A DNA stretch of 5,174 nt. It comes from Francisellaceae bacterium. Its GTDB lineage: Bacteria > Pseudomonadota > Gammaproteobacteria > Berkiellales > Berkiellaceae. The translations under genes and the position numbers were made by a program. The notes under the pieces were generated by a model. The model searched no databases. It was not told where the DNA came from and saw only the letters and a list, made by a program, of their open reading frames with translations. Positions 1-5,174 of the stretch are shown here, piece by piece. Location: positions 1-5,174 of the forward strand of contig JAHFQG010000089.1 in the NCBI GenBank assembly GCA_023266415.1, in the 5' to 3' direction. Each line of letters starts with the position of its first letter. Positions within the stretch are counted from its first letter, which is position 1.

Positions 1-38
1 AACCCAGGACGAAATGCATTGGTGCTGTATGTTGCCAT
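1..38 (-). CDS. efp: Elongation factor P, N-terminal 12 codons only (runs off left edge)
   Basis: Reading the minus strand from the ATG at 38-36 gives MATYSTNAFRPG, which matches the very conserved start of bacterial EF-P (E. coli begins MATYYSNDFRAG). EF-P is a tRNA-shaped translation factor that binds the ribosome between the P and E sites and relieves stalling at polyproline stretches. In this lineage its conserved lysine (Lys34 in E. coli, outside the window) is modified with beta-lysine. Divergence from epmB, whose product makes that beta-lysine, strongly supports the identity despite the short fragment. A purine-rich AGAGGT lies at 49-54, ten bases upstream of the ATG, and a GAAGGG at 40-45 is probably too close to serve. 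Only the beginning of the N-terminal KOW-like domain is visible, so integrity of the gene cannot be judged. Confidence 0.85.
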   Translation of the reverse strand, partial: MATYSTNAFRPG

Positions 39-60
39 TCCCTTCTATACCTCTTACTAT
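32..60 (+). promoter_or_regulatory. Candidate sigma-70 promoter for epmB
   Basis: TTGCCA at 32-37 (5 of 6 to the -35 consensus) is followed after 17 bases by TACTAT at 55-60 (4 of 6 to the -10). Transcription would start near 67, about 19 bases before the ATG at 86. If real, it lies partly inside the first codons of efp on the other strand and rules out the upstream ATGs at 14, 29 and 59 as epmB starts. It was found by eye and the -10 is weak. Confidence 0.33.
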
Positions 61-85
61 GAGCGTTTTACGCCGAATGGCCCCC

Positions 86-115
86 ATGATACACCAACAA
101 AATGTGGTTTTACAA
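86..115 (-). promoter_or_regulatory. Candidate sigma-70 promoter for efp
   Basis: On the minus strand TTGTAA (110-115) and TATCAT (86-91, 5 of 6 to the -10 consensus) are separated by 18 bases. Transcription would start near 79, leaving about a 40-base leader before the efp ATG at 38. The -10 would overlap the proposed epmB start codon, so the two divergent promoters would be interleaved. This is a weak by-eye match. Confidence 0.25.
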
Positions 116-1093
116 AAAAGTCCGATTGCATGGAAGAAGAGCCTACAGCAAGTTGTTCGCTCTGTAAGTGAGTTATTAGTATTACTAAATTTGTCCATCG
201 ATGACGTGGATTGTGATCCCACTTTTCCCCTCCGTGTCCCCCGCGAATTTATTGCCAAAATGAAGCCAGGTGATCCACACGATCCGCTTCTACGTCAAGT
301 GTTACCGCTACAAGAAGAACATCGATTGGTTGAGGGATATACGACCGATCCAGTCGGAGAAAAGGCCGCTAACCCAGCACCGGGGTTGTTACACAAGTTT
401 CCTTCTCGGGTGCTTCTGACGCCCACAGGGGCTTGTGCGGTTCACTGCCGCTATTGCTTCCGCCGCCACTTCCCTTATTCAGAAAATACCCCCAGCCGCT
501 TTGAATGGGATAAAAGTCTGGACTATGTTCGGCAAGATCCGAACATCCGAGAAGTAATATTGAGTGGGGGAGATCCCCTGTCATTGCAAGATGCCGCCAT
601 AGGTCAGCTAATTGGCTTAATTGCAGCCATCCCCCACATTCAGCTACTTCGTTTCCATACACGATTTCCGGTGATGATCCCCAGCCGTATTACCCCTGAA
701 CTACTTCAAAACATTCAATGCCGCCTGCCCACCACCTTTGTACTACATATTAATCACCCCAATGAAATTGATACGGCCTTAAAAGAAGCCGTTCAATGCC
801 TCAAACAAGCAGGTATCTTAGTTTTAAACCAATCAGGTTTGCTAAAAGGGGTAAATGATTCAGTGGATACCCTCATTGAGCTCAGTTATCAACTCTTTGC
901 GGCTGGTATTTTACCTTACTACATGAATTGTCTGGACAAAGTGGCTGGAGCACATCATTTTGACCTACCCCTAACTACTGCGCGCCAACTCATGAAAGCC
1001 CAACAAGAGGCCTTGCCAGGGTACTTAATGCCCCGTTGGATGGTAGAAGTACCAGGCGAAAAAAGTAAAATTCCACTCCAATTTTTCCTATAA
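86..1093 (+). CDS. epmB: EF-P beta-lysylation protein EpmB (radical SAM lysine 2,3-aminomutase)
   Basis: EpmB (formerly YjeK) converts (S)-alpha-lysine to (R)-beta-lysine, which EpmA attaches to the conserved lysine of EF-P. It is a cytoplasmic radical SAM enzyme with a 4Fe-4S cluster and PLP. With the start at 86 the protein has 335 residues (E. coli 342). The cluster motif CAVHCRYC holds Cys117, Cys121 and Cys124, followed by the EpmB signature FRRHFPY. SGGDPL at 160-165 is the SAM-contacting GGDP-type motif. INHPNE near 222-227 and LDKVAGAHHF near 283-292 match family blocks. Lys328 in PGEKSKIPL aligns with the PLP-binding lysine of lysine 2,3-aminomutases. RVPREFI and DPLLRQVL near the N-terminus also match E. 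coli. The frame opens at 14, but that start overlaps efp. I chose 86 because MIHQQNVVLQKSPIAW aligns in length with the E. coli N-terminus. ATG 59 is possible, and neither start has a clear Shine-Dalgarno. The gene ends convergent with parC. All key residues are present. Confidence 0.95.
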   Translation: MIHQQNVVLQKSPIAWKKSLQQVVRSVSELLVLLNLSIDDVDCDPTFPLRVPREFIAKMKPGDPHDPLLRQVLPLQEEHRLVEGYTTDPVGEKAANPAPGLLHKFPSRVLLTPTGACAVHCRYCFRRHFPYSENTPSRFEWDKSLDYVRQDPNIREVILSGGDPLSLQDAAIGQLIGLIAAIPHIQLLRFHTRFPVMIPSRITPELLQNIQCRLPTTFVLHINHPNEIDTALKEAVQCLKQAGILVLNQSGLLKGVNDSVDTLIELSYQLFAAGILPYYMNCLDKVAGAHHFDLPLTTARQLMKAQQEALPGYLMPRWMVEVPGEKSKIPLQFFL

Positions 1094-1285
1094 GAGGCAT
1101 CACCCCCTTAAAAGACACCACGGAGGCAAAACGAGATGCTATCCAGCCTTTATTAGAGCATATCCCCACAGCACCCTCCAAATCACCACGATCCCCAGCC
1201 TCCTAGGCTCTTCTAAAATTGGAAAAAATCCTCTATACTAACCAGTAAATTATAGACTCTGAGGTGAGAATTGACTGGTATAAAG
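1094..1285. other. Non-coding stretch downstream of epmB, before the repeat element
   Basis: I recognise no gene here. One plus-strand frame stays open without a usable start from 1069 to the TAG at 1204-1206, and an ATG at 1136 preceded by GGAGG gives only MLSSLY. An imperfect inverted repeat pairs 1241-1251 with 1269-1279 (10 of 11 bases, ACCAGT...ACTGGT core). TATACT at 1234-1239 resembles a -10 box but has no good -35 partner. The stretch probably holds the 3' untranslated end of epmB. Confidence 0.5.
1197..1215 (+). terminator. Weak possible terminator after epmB
   Basis: AGCCT (1197-1201) and AGGCT (1205-1209) form a perfect 5-base stem with a 3-base loop, followed by CTTCTA. The stem is short and the T-run is poor, so termination would be inefficient if it occurs here at all. 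No better intrinsic terminator is visible between the epmB stop and 1285. Confidence 0.18.
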
Positions 1286-1302
1286 GGCCTTGTTGCATGA
1301 AT
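1286..1302 (+). repeat. Left terminal inverted repeat of the MITE-like element
   Basis: GGCCTTGTTGCATGAAT. It differs from the reverse complement of the right end only at its eleventh base (C here, T there). Similarity stops on both sides of the 17 bases, which gives the element sharp boundaries. Confidence 0.7.
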
Positions 1303-1304
1303 CA

Positions 1305-1319
1305 GACATTCTGAATGTC
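1305..1319. repeat. Perfect short palindrome GACATTC-T-GAATGTC
   Basis: Seven-base arms at 1305-1311 and 1313-1319 are exact reverse complements around a single T. The palindrome lies three bases inside the left terminal repeat. With only one central base it is more likely to act as a DNA-level site, or a remnant, than as an RNA hairpin. Confidence 0.6.
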
Positions 1320-1339
1320 ATGCCAGTGAAAACTGGCAT
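1320..1339. repeat. Perfect 8-bp stem with a GAAA tetraloop
   Basis: ATGCCAGT (1320-1327) and ACTGGCAT (1332-1339) are exact complements around GAAA, a GNRA-type loop when read on the plus strand. With its flanks it reads GTC-ATGCCAGT-GAAA-ACTGGCAT-CCAG. That has the same design as the widespread intergenic repeats of the form GTCATTCC...GGAATCCAG seen in many proteobacteria (REP or dRS3-like; recalled, not searched). It directly abuts the preceding palindrome. Confidence 0.6.
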
Positions 1340-1368
1340 CCAGTTGCCTGTAGTATATATTTTGTTAA

Positions 1369-1482
1369 GTCATCCCGAACGTAGCCCGTCATCCCGAACG
1401 TAGCCCGTCATCCCGAGCGTAGCCCGTCATCCCGAGCGTAGCCCGTCATCCCGAGCGTAGCCCGTCATCCCGAGCGTAGCGA
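1369..1482. repeat. Tandem array of six 19-bp units
   Basis: Units begin at 1369, 1388, 1407, 1426, 1445 and 1464, exactly 19 bases apart. The consensus is GTCATCCCGAGCGTAGCCC. Units 1 and 2 are identical to each other and carry GAACG. Units 3 to 5 are identical and carry GAGCG. Unit 6 ends in GCGA instead of GCCC and runs into the long hairpin. The near identity suggests recent slippage expansion. It is not a CRISPR, because the units are contiguous and have no spacers. Nineteen is not a multiple of three, so it is not a coding repeat. Confidence 0.95.
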
Positions 1483-1528
1483 GGGATCTCCTTATGCCAT
1501 GGAGATCCTTCGCTACGCTCAGGATGAC
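1464..1528. repeat. Long inverted repeat, 28-base arms, 9-base loop
   Basis: The left arm 1464-1491 and right arm 1501-1528 are complementary at 26 of 28 positions. One of the two mismatches would be a G-U wobble in plus-strand RNA. The left arm is the sixth tandem unit plus GGGATCTCC, and the right arm begins GGAGATCC and ends CAGGATGAC. The type (GTCATCC...GAGCGTAGCGA...GGATCTCC) recalls dispersed palindromic repeats in many bacterial genomes. It lies between convergent genes, where it could block read-through or protect 3' ends. No T-run follows on either strand, so it is not a canonical intrinsic terminator. Confidence 0.85.
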
Positions 1529-1550
1529 GTGAGGGGCTCAGGATGATGTG
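1517..1550. repeat. Partial 19-base-period echo beyond the right hairpin arm
   Basis: GCTCAGGATGACGTGAGGG (1517-1535) is followed directly by GCTCAGGATGATGTG (1536-1550), repeating 14 of 15 bases with a 19-base period. This is the same spacing as the array on the other side of the hairpin, in the complementary orientation. Confidence 0.7.
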
Positions 1551-1561
1551 GAAACATGGCC

Positions 1562-1578
1562 ATTCATACAACAAGGCC
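1562..1578 (-). repeat. Right terminal inverted repeat of the MITE-like element
   Basis: ATTCATACAACAAGGCC on the plus strand. Its reverse complement matches the left end at 16 of 17 bases. It is followed by 12 bases and then the last base of the parC stop codon at 1591-1593. Confidence 0.7.
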
Positions 1579-1590
1579 ATAGGAAGGATG

Positions 1591-3816
1591 TCAAAATTGC
1601 CTCACAGACTGAACTGACCTATAGCCTTTCGGTAAGAGCTGCCCTCGTTTACCGCGATCGGAGAAATACGCATCCAACTCTCGAGCGGACAGGGTTAATT
1701 TGCGTCCCCCTGTTGTAGTGAGTTCAACCCCTTGTTTTCCTTGTAAAATCAAGGCGGCAATAAGGGCCTCTGACGCATCTTTGATTTGCATGAGTTTATT
1801 TCCCTTGCCTTTGGTCAATACCGGAATATCCTCTAACGACAAGATCATCAAACGACCGTCTTGACTCACCAACACAAGTCGGGATTTGGCTGGCTCTGTG
1901 ATTAAACAAGGAGGCAAGGCGGTAGATCCCTCTGGGCAATTGAGCAAAGCCTTCCCCGTTTTGGTCCGGCTTTCCATTTCAGAAACAGGTGTTATAAATC
2001 CATACCCTTTGGTAGAACACAGGAACATTTTATAAGTGTCATGGAGGGCCAACATGCCCACAAAAGAGGTTCCTGGGGGAGGTTGAAATCGTGCCGTAAG
2101 GGGATCTCCAAACCCACGCGCACTGGGCAACGAATGAATGAGGGTAGAATAACTTCGCCCTGTAGCATCTAAAAAACCCACCATTTGGTTGGATTTGGCT
2201 TTCAATTGTCCTAAAAAAGTGTCACCCACCTTATAGGTAAGCTGACTACCATCCACCTCGTGACCTTTTGCTTGTCGTATCCATCCCATTTTGGATAAAA
2301 CAACTGTCACATCATCCGCGGGCAGAGTGGTGGTTTCATCCAAGGCCTGCGCTTGTTCCCGAGCCACTATTTTAGTCCGTCGCTTATCCCCAAATTGTGC
2401 GGCATCTGCCTCCAATTCTTTTTTAACAAAGGCGTTTAATTTAGAATCACTTTTCAGTGTTTTTTCTAAATCTACTTGTTCGGCCTTGAGTTCTTTTTGT
2501 TCGCCCACAATTTTTTGCTCTTCTAATTTAGCCAAATGCCTCAACTTCAATTCTAAAATAGCTTCAGCTTGAATATCACTCAATTTAAACTGTTTCATCA
2601 GGTGTTGTTTAGGCTCTTCTTCATACCGAATAATACGAATCACTTCATCTAGATTTAAATATGCTATAAGCAATCCGTCCAACACATGTATGCGAGCCAA
2701 AATTTTATCCAACCGAAATTGGAGTCGTTTTCGAACCGTCTCACACCGAAATACCAGCCATTCTTGCAATAAGTCCAGAATGTTTTTCACTTTTGGACGA
2801 CCATCCAGACCAATGAGATTCAAATTGACCCGGACCACACGTTCACATTCAGTGGTGGCAAACAAATGATTCATCACCAAATCGGCGTCTACTTGGCCGG
2901 ATTTTAAAACCACCACAATACGCACTGGATTATCGTGATCAGATTCATCCCGCAAATCCACCACCATAGGCAGCTTTTTAAGCTCCATTTGCTTGGCTAT
3001 TTGTTCTAAAATTTTGTTGACAGGCACCTGATAAGGTAAGGCATTCACAATAATTTCATTGCCTTTTTGTTGATAGGTCGCTCGCACCCGCAAGGTACCA
3101 TTCCCCGTTGTATACAAGGCCTTTAACTCTGCTTTAGGGGTAATAATCTCCCCGCCTGTGGGAAAATCAGGTCCGGGTAAATATTTGAGCAATTCAGATA
3201 AAGAAGCCTTGGGATTATCCAACAGATACACACAAGCGGCTATCACTTCTCCTGCATTGTGGGGAGGGATATCGGTGGACATACCCACCGCAATACCTGC
3301 AGAGCCATTCAGCAGCACCACAGGTAAGCGGGCAGGGAGTATTTTAGGTTCTTCTAATGTGCCATCAAAATTGGATTGCCAATCTACGGTACCTTGCCCC
3401 AATTCTGACAATAATACCTCGGCAAATTTGGACAATCGCGCTTCGGTATACCGCATGGCTGCAAAAGATTTTGGATCATCAATCGAACCCCAATTTCCTT
3501 GCCCATCAATGAGGGGGTATCGGAAATGGAAGGGTTGGGCCAATAAAACCATGGCCTCATAACAAGCGCCATCTCCATGGGGATGAAATTTCCCCAAGAC
3601 ATCCCCAATGGTCCGTGCCGACTTTTTATATTTAGCTGAAGAACTTAGTCCTAGTTCAGACATGGCATAGATAATGCGACGTTGCACTGGTTTCAGTCCA
3701 TCGCCCAAATGGGGTAAAGCCCGGTCCAAAATGACATACATCGAATATTCAAGGTACGATTTTTCGGTAAATTGGCTCAACGGCAGTTGTTCTGTGTCTG
3801 TTTTAAAAAATGCCAT
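1591..3816 (-). CDS. parC: DNA topoisomerase IV subunit A (ParC)
   Basis: ParC is the DNA-cutting and rejoining subunit of topoisomerase IV, the ParC2ParE2 enzyme that unlinks replicated chromosomes using ATP hydrolysed by ParE. The 741-residue product (E. coli 752) aligns along its whole length. The winged-helix region carries [18 protein letters not shown] (about 65-82) and AAMRYTE, with catalytic Arg122-Tyr123. Ile175 in GSAGIAVGM is the DNA-bending isoleucine. The tower and coiled-coil region runs to about 480, with [16 protein letters not shown] near 421-436. The beta-pinwheel C-terminal domain follows from about 500, with repeated blade motifs such as GYGFITP (604-610) and KGKGNKL (669-675). 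RGKRGQL (721-727) sits where E. coli ParC has a similar degenerate GyrA-box-like segment. These features favour ParC over GyrA, as does the adjacent parE. Gly83 replaces the serine at E. coli position 80, while Glu87 (E. coli Glu84) is kept. The acidic tail of E. coli ParC is absent. The gene lies directly after parE, 3 bases away. Confidence 0.97.
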   Translation of the reverse strand: MAFFKTDTEQLPLSQFTEKSYLEYSMYVILDRALPHLGDGLKPVQRRIIYAMSELGLSSSAKYKKSARTIGDVLGKFHPHGDGACYEAMVLLAQPFHFRYPLIDGQGNWGSIDDPKSFAAMRYTEARLSKFAEVLLSELGQGTVDWQSNFDGTLEEPKILPARLPVVLLNGSAGIAVGMSTDIPPHNAGEVIAACVYLLDNPKASLSELLKYLPGPDFPTGGEIITPKAELKALYTTGNGTLRVRATYQQKGNEIIVNALPYQVPVNKILEQIAKQMELKKLPMVVDLRDESDHDNPVRIVVVLKSGQVDADLVMNHLFATTECERVVRVNLNLIGLDGRPKVKNILDLLQEWLVFRCETVRKRLQFRLDKILARIHVLDGLLIAYLNLDEVIRIIRYEEEPKQHLMKQFKLSDIQAEAILELKLRHLAKLEEQKIVGEQKELKAEQVDLEKTLKSDSKLNAFVKKELEADAAQFGDKRRTKIVAREQAQALDETTTLPADDVTVVLSKMGWIRQAKGHEVDGSQLTYKVGDTFLGQLKAKSNQMVGFLDATGRSYSTLIHSLPSARGFGDPLTARFQPPPGTSFVGMLALHDTYKMFLCSTKGYGFITPVSEMESRTKTGKALLNCPEGSTALPPCLITEPAKSRLVLVSQDGRLMILSLEDIPVLTKGKGNKLMQIKDASEALIAALILQGKQGVELTTTGGRKLTLSARELDAYFSDRGKRGQLLPKGYRSVQSVRQF

Positions 3817-3819
3817 GCA

Positions 3820-5174
3820 TCATCCTTCTGCCAGGTCGCCTTTCGTTTCTAACCATTCTTTACGATCGGACGCTCTTTTTTTGGCCAAGAGGAGATCGAG
3901 CCCGACGGCCACATCTTCCTCAGGATGCAAGATGAGCTGAACTAATCGCCGGGTATTGGGATCGAGCGTGGTCTCCCGAAGCTGCAAGGGATTCATCTCT
4001 CCCAACCCTTTAAACCGTTGAACCACACACTTGGTTTTGGTCTTTTCCGCTTGAATTTTCTTCAAAATAACCTCTTTTTCGCTGTCATCCAAGGCATAAT
4101 AAACCTGTTTTCCCGCATCGATGCGGTACAAAGGAGGCATGGCCACGAACACGTGCCCTTCTTGGACCAGGGTAGGAAAATGTTTAACAAATAAGGCACA
4201 CAGCAAAGTCGCGATGTGTTGGCCGTCTGAATCAGCGTCAGCTAGAATGCAAATTTTGCCATAGCGAAGCCCTGCCAAATCGGTCTTACCCGGATCTAAC
4301 CCAATGGCTACCGCAATATCATGCACTTCCTGCGATTGTAATACCTCCGAAGAAGATACTTCCCATGTGTTCAAAATTTTGCCTCGAAGCGGCATAATGG
4401 CTTGAAAGTCTCGGTCTCGTGCCTGTTTGGCAGAGCCGCCTGCAGAATCGCCTTCTACCAGAAACAACTCGGTGCGTTTTAGATCTTGCGACAAACAATC
4501 GGTCAATTTCCCAGGCAACGGAGGTCCTTGGGTAATTTTTTTTCGAATCACCTGTTTGCTGGCCTTAAGTCGTAAAGTAGCTTTTTCAATGGCCAGGGCC
4601 GCGATAGCCTCCCCAAAGGCTACATGTTGGTTAAGCCATAAACTGAAGGTATTTTTGAGGGTGTTTTGCACAAAAGGTGCTGCATCGCGGGAAGAAAGCC
4701 GTTCTTTGGTTTGACCAGAAAATTGGGGATCTTGCATTTTGAGCGATAACACGAAGGCACACCCATCCCAGATATCTTCTGGGGTCAGTTTCAGCCCTTT
4801 TGGAAGTAAGTTACGTAATTCACAAAATTCTCGAATAGCATCTGATAAACCACTGCGAAATCCATTAACATGTGTACCCCCTTGTGGGGTTGGAATGAGA
4901 TTGACATAACTTTCAGTCAATCCTTCTCCTTTATCGGTCAACCAATTCACCGCCCAATGAATTTCTTCTGTTTCAGCCGTCATATTGCCCACAAAAGGTT
5001 CTTCCAGGAGGGTATTGTCTTTCAATTGTTCGGTTAAATAGGCCGGTAAGCCATCTTCATAGTACCATTCTTGGTTTTCTTGGGTATTTTCATCTAAAAA
5101 AGACACTTTAAGCCCTGGACACAACACCGCTTTGGCCTTCAAATTTTGAATCAGCCCTGGGACAGAAAATTTAA
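3820..5174 (-). CDS. parE: DNA topoisomerase IV subunit B (ParE), C-terminal about 451 codons (N-terminus beyond right edge)
   Basis: ParE is the ATPase subunit of topoisomerase IV. The frame stays open to the right edge (upstream residues read KFSVPGLIQN), so the gene continues beyond the window. The TTG at 5142 is an internal Leu codon in the LKAKAVLCPG block, not the start. About 180 N-terminal residues, the GHKL ATP-binding domain, are missing compared with the family length of about 630. Counting that Leu as residue 1, the transducer shows LIPTPQGGTHVNG (82-94) and QTKERLSS with the switch lysine (144-151). The TOPRIM domain has EGDSAGGSAKQARDR (230-244), PLRGKILNTWEV and DADSDGQHIATLL (302-314), giving Glu230 plus Asp302, Asp304 and Asp306 for metal binding. 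QRFKGLGEMNP (375-385) is the type II topoisomerase C-terminal motif. DADSDG and LNTWEVSS, with no insertion in the TOPRIM region, favour ParE over GyrB. It ends LAEG and a TGA 3 bases before parC. All visible catalytic residues are intact. Confidence 0.97.
   Translation of the reverse strand, partial: KFSVPGLIQNLKAKAVLCPGLKVSFLDENTQENQEWYYEDGLPAYLTEQLKDNTLLEEPFVGNMTAETEEIHWAVNWLTDKGEGLTESYVNLIPTPQGGTHVNGFRSGLSDAIREFCELRNLLPKGLKLTPEDIWDGCAFVLSLKMQDPQFSGQTKERLSSRDAAPFVQNTLKNTFSLWLNQHVAFGEAIAALAIEKATLRLKASKQVIRKKITQGPPLPGKLTDCLSQDLKRTELFLVEGDSAGGSAKQARDRDFQAIMPLRGKILNTWEVSSSEVLQSQEVHDIAVAIGLDPGKTDLAGLRYGKICILADADSDGQHIATLLCALFVKHFPTLVQEGHVFVAMPPLYRIDAGKQVYYALDDSEKEVILKKIQAEKTKTKCVVQRFKGLGEMNPLQLRETTLDPNTRRLVQLILHPEEDVAVGLDLLLAKKRASDRKEWLETKGDLAEG
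3823..3828 (-). promoter_or_regulatory. Ribosome binding site of parC inside the end of parE
   Basis: GAAGGA, 6 bases before the parC ATG, forms the last two sense codons of parE. This settles the parC start at 3816 and implies that ribosomes finishing parE can restart on parC, helping to balance the two subunits. Confidence 0.75.

Larger units (their letters stand above)
1286..1578. mobile_element. MITE-like non-autonomous element with IS5-family-like ends
   Basis: The segment is bounded by 17-base inverted repeats (1286-1302 and 1562-1578) that match at 16 of 17 positions. The end sequence GGCCTTGTTGCATGAAT resembles, from memory, terminal repeats of the IS903 group of the IS5 family (GGCTTTGTTG-type ends). 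There is no transposase reading frame inside, so any movement would need a transposase from elsewhere. The interior is almost entirely repeats: two short palindromes, a six-unit 19-base tandem array, and a long hairpin. Flanks are GGTATAAAG on the left and ATAGGAAGG on the right. These do not form a clean 9-base target duplication, which would be expected for a recent IS903-type insertion. It could instead be an old insertion or a mosaic of intergenic repeats. The right end lies 12 bases beyond the parC stop. Confidence 0.5.

Noticed and set aside
14..85. Upstream start of epmB at 14, 29 or 59
   Set aside because: Starts at 14 and 29 lie inside efp on the other strand, and none has a Shine-Dalgarno. 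Homology to E. coli EpmB begins at about the ATG at 86.
369..662. Minus-strand frame within epmB
   Set aside because: It is the antisense of the conserved radical SAM core, and its composition follows from the opposite-strand codons.
1057..1093. Programmed -1 frameshift extending EpmB into the following open frame
   Set aside because: Slipping at the A-run meets an in-frame TAA at 1066-1068. There is no in-phase slippery heptamer after it, and EpmB already ends at the family-typical place.
990..1181. 63-residue minus-strand reading frame at the epmB 3' end
   Set aside because: It is mostly the antisense of epmB, has no recognisable motif and shows no convincing ribosome site.
1271..1299. 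Promoter based on TTGACT at 1271
   Set aside because: The hexamer 16-18 bases downstream lies in TTGCATGA and does not resemble a -10. No gene follows.
1369..1482. CRISPR array
   Set aside because: The 19-base units are contiguous and nearly identical. There are no unique spacers and no cas genes in view.
1277..1587. Nine-base target-site duplication flanking the element
   Set aside because: The flanks GGTATAAAG and ATAGGAAGG share only an ATA and a purine run. They do not match as direct repeats.
1094..1590. tRNA or other structured RNA gene
   Set aside because: No cloverleaf, CCA end, or known RNA motif is visible. The structure present is explained by repeats.
3384..3608. Second minus-strand frame overlapping parC
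   Set aside because: It is an out-of-frame reading of the ParC catalytic region. The parC frame carries the conserved motifs.
2291..3940. Plus-strand open frames (2291-2572, 3158-3562, 3674-3940) opposite parC and the parE end
   Set aside because: All are antisense to intact, highly conserved topoisomerase sequence, and none shows a domain.
4427..4714. Plus-strand 95-residue frame opposite the parE TOPRIM region
   Set aside because: It is antisense to the conserved EGDSAGG region and has no independent support.
5140..5142. TTG at 5142 as the start of parE
   Set aside because: The frame continues upstream to the window edge with residues matching E. coli ParE (FSV..L...LKAKAVLCPG), so this TTG is an internal Leu codon.

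Overview
The window looks like a piece of a gammaproteobacterial chromosome carrying ordinary housekeeping genes. Two things suggest this. It holds the efp/epmB pair of the beta-lysylation type of EF-P modification, and its ParE and ParC read like the Escherichia coli topoisomerase IV subunits through every diagnostic motif. Base composition is moderate by eye. I cannot name the genus. A Legionellales-like or other non-enteric gammaproteobacterium is plausible but is inference.

Layout, left to right: (1) the first 12 codons of efp (elongation factor P) on the minus strand, running off the left edge; (2) epmB, the EF-P-(R)-beta-lysine 2,3-aminomutase, divergent from efp on the plus strand; (3) about 500 bases without a convincing gene between the convergent 3' ends of epmB and parC; (4) parC, topoisomerase IV subunit A, complete on the minus strand; (5) parE, topoisomerase IV subunit B, on the minus strand just upstream of parC with a 3-base gap, its N-terminal part lying beyond the right edge.

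The genes form two functional pairs. EpmB makes the beta-lysine that is attached to EF-P, so efp and epmB are enzyme and target side by side. ParE and ParC together form the A2B2 decatenase that separates daughter chromosomes, and their tight spacing suggests one transcript with translational coupling.

The intergenic region is the unusual part. A roughly 293-base segment (1286-1578) is bounded by 17-base inverted repeats that differ at one base and resemble, from memory, the ends of IS5-family (IS903-type) insertion sequences. It encodes no transposase. Inside lie two small perfect palindromes, a tandem array of six 19-base units, and a 28-base-arm hairpin whose left arm contains the last unit of the array. 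This looks like a non-autonomous, MITE-like element. Its right end lies 12 bases past the parC stop codon. ParC also carries glycine where the quinolone-binding serine of E. coli ParC lies. I see no evidence of a new defence, secretion or biosynthetic system here.
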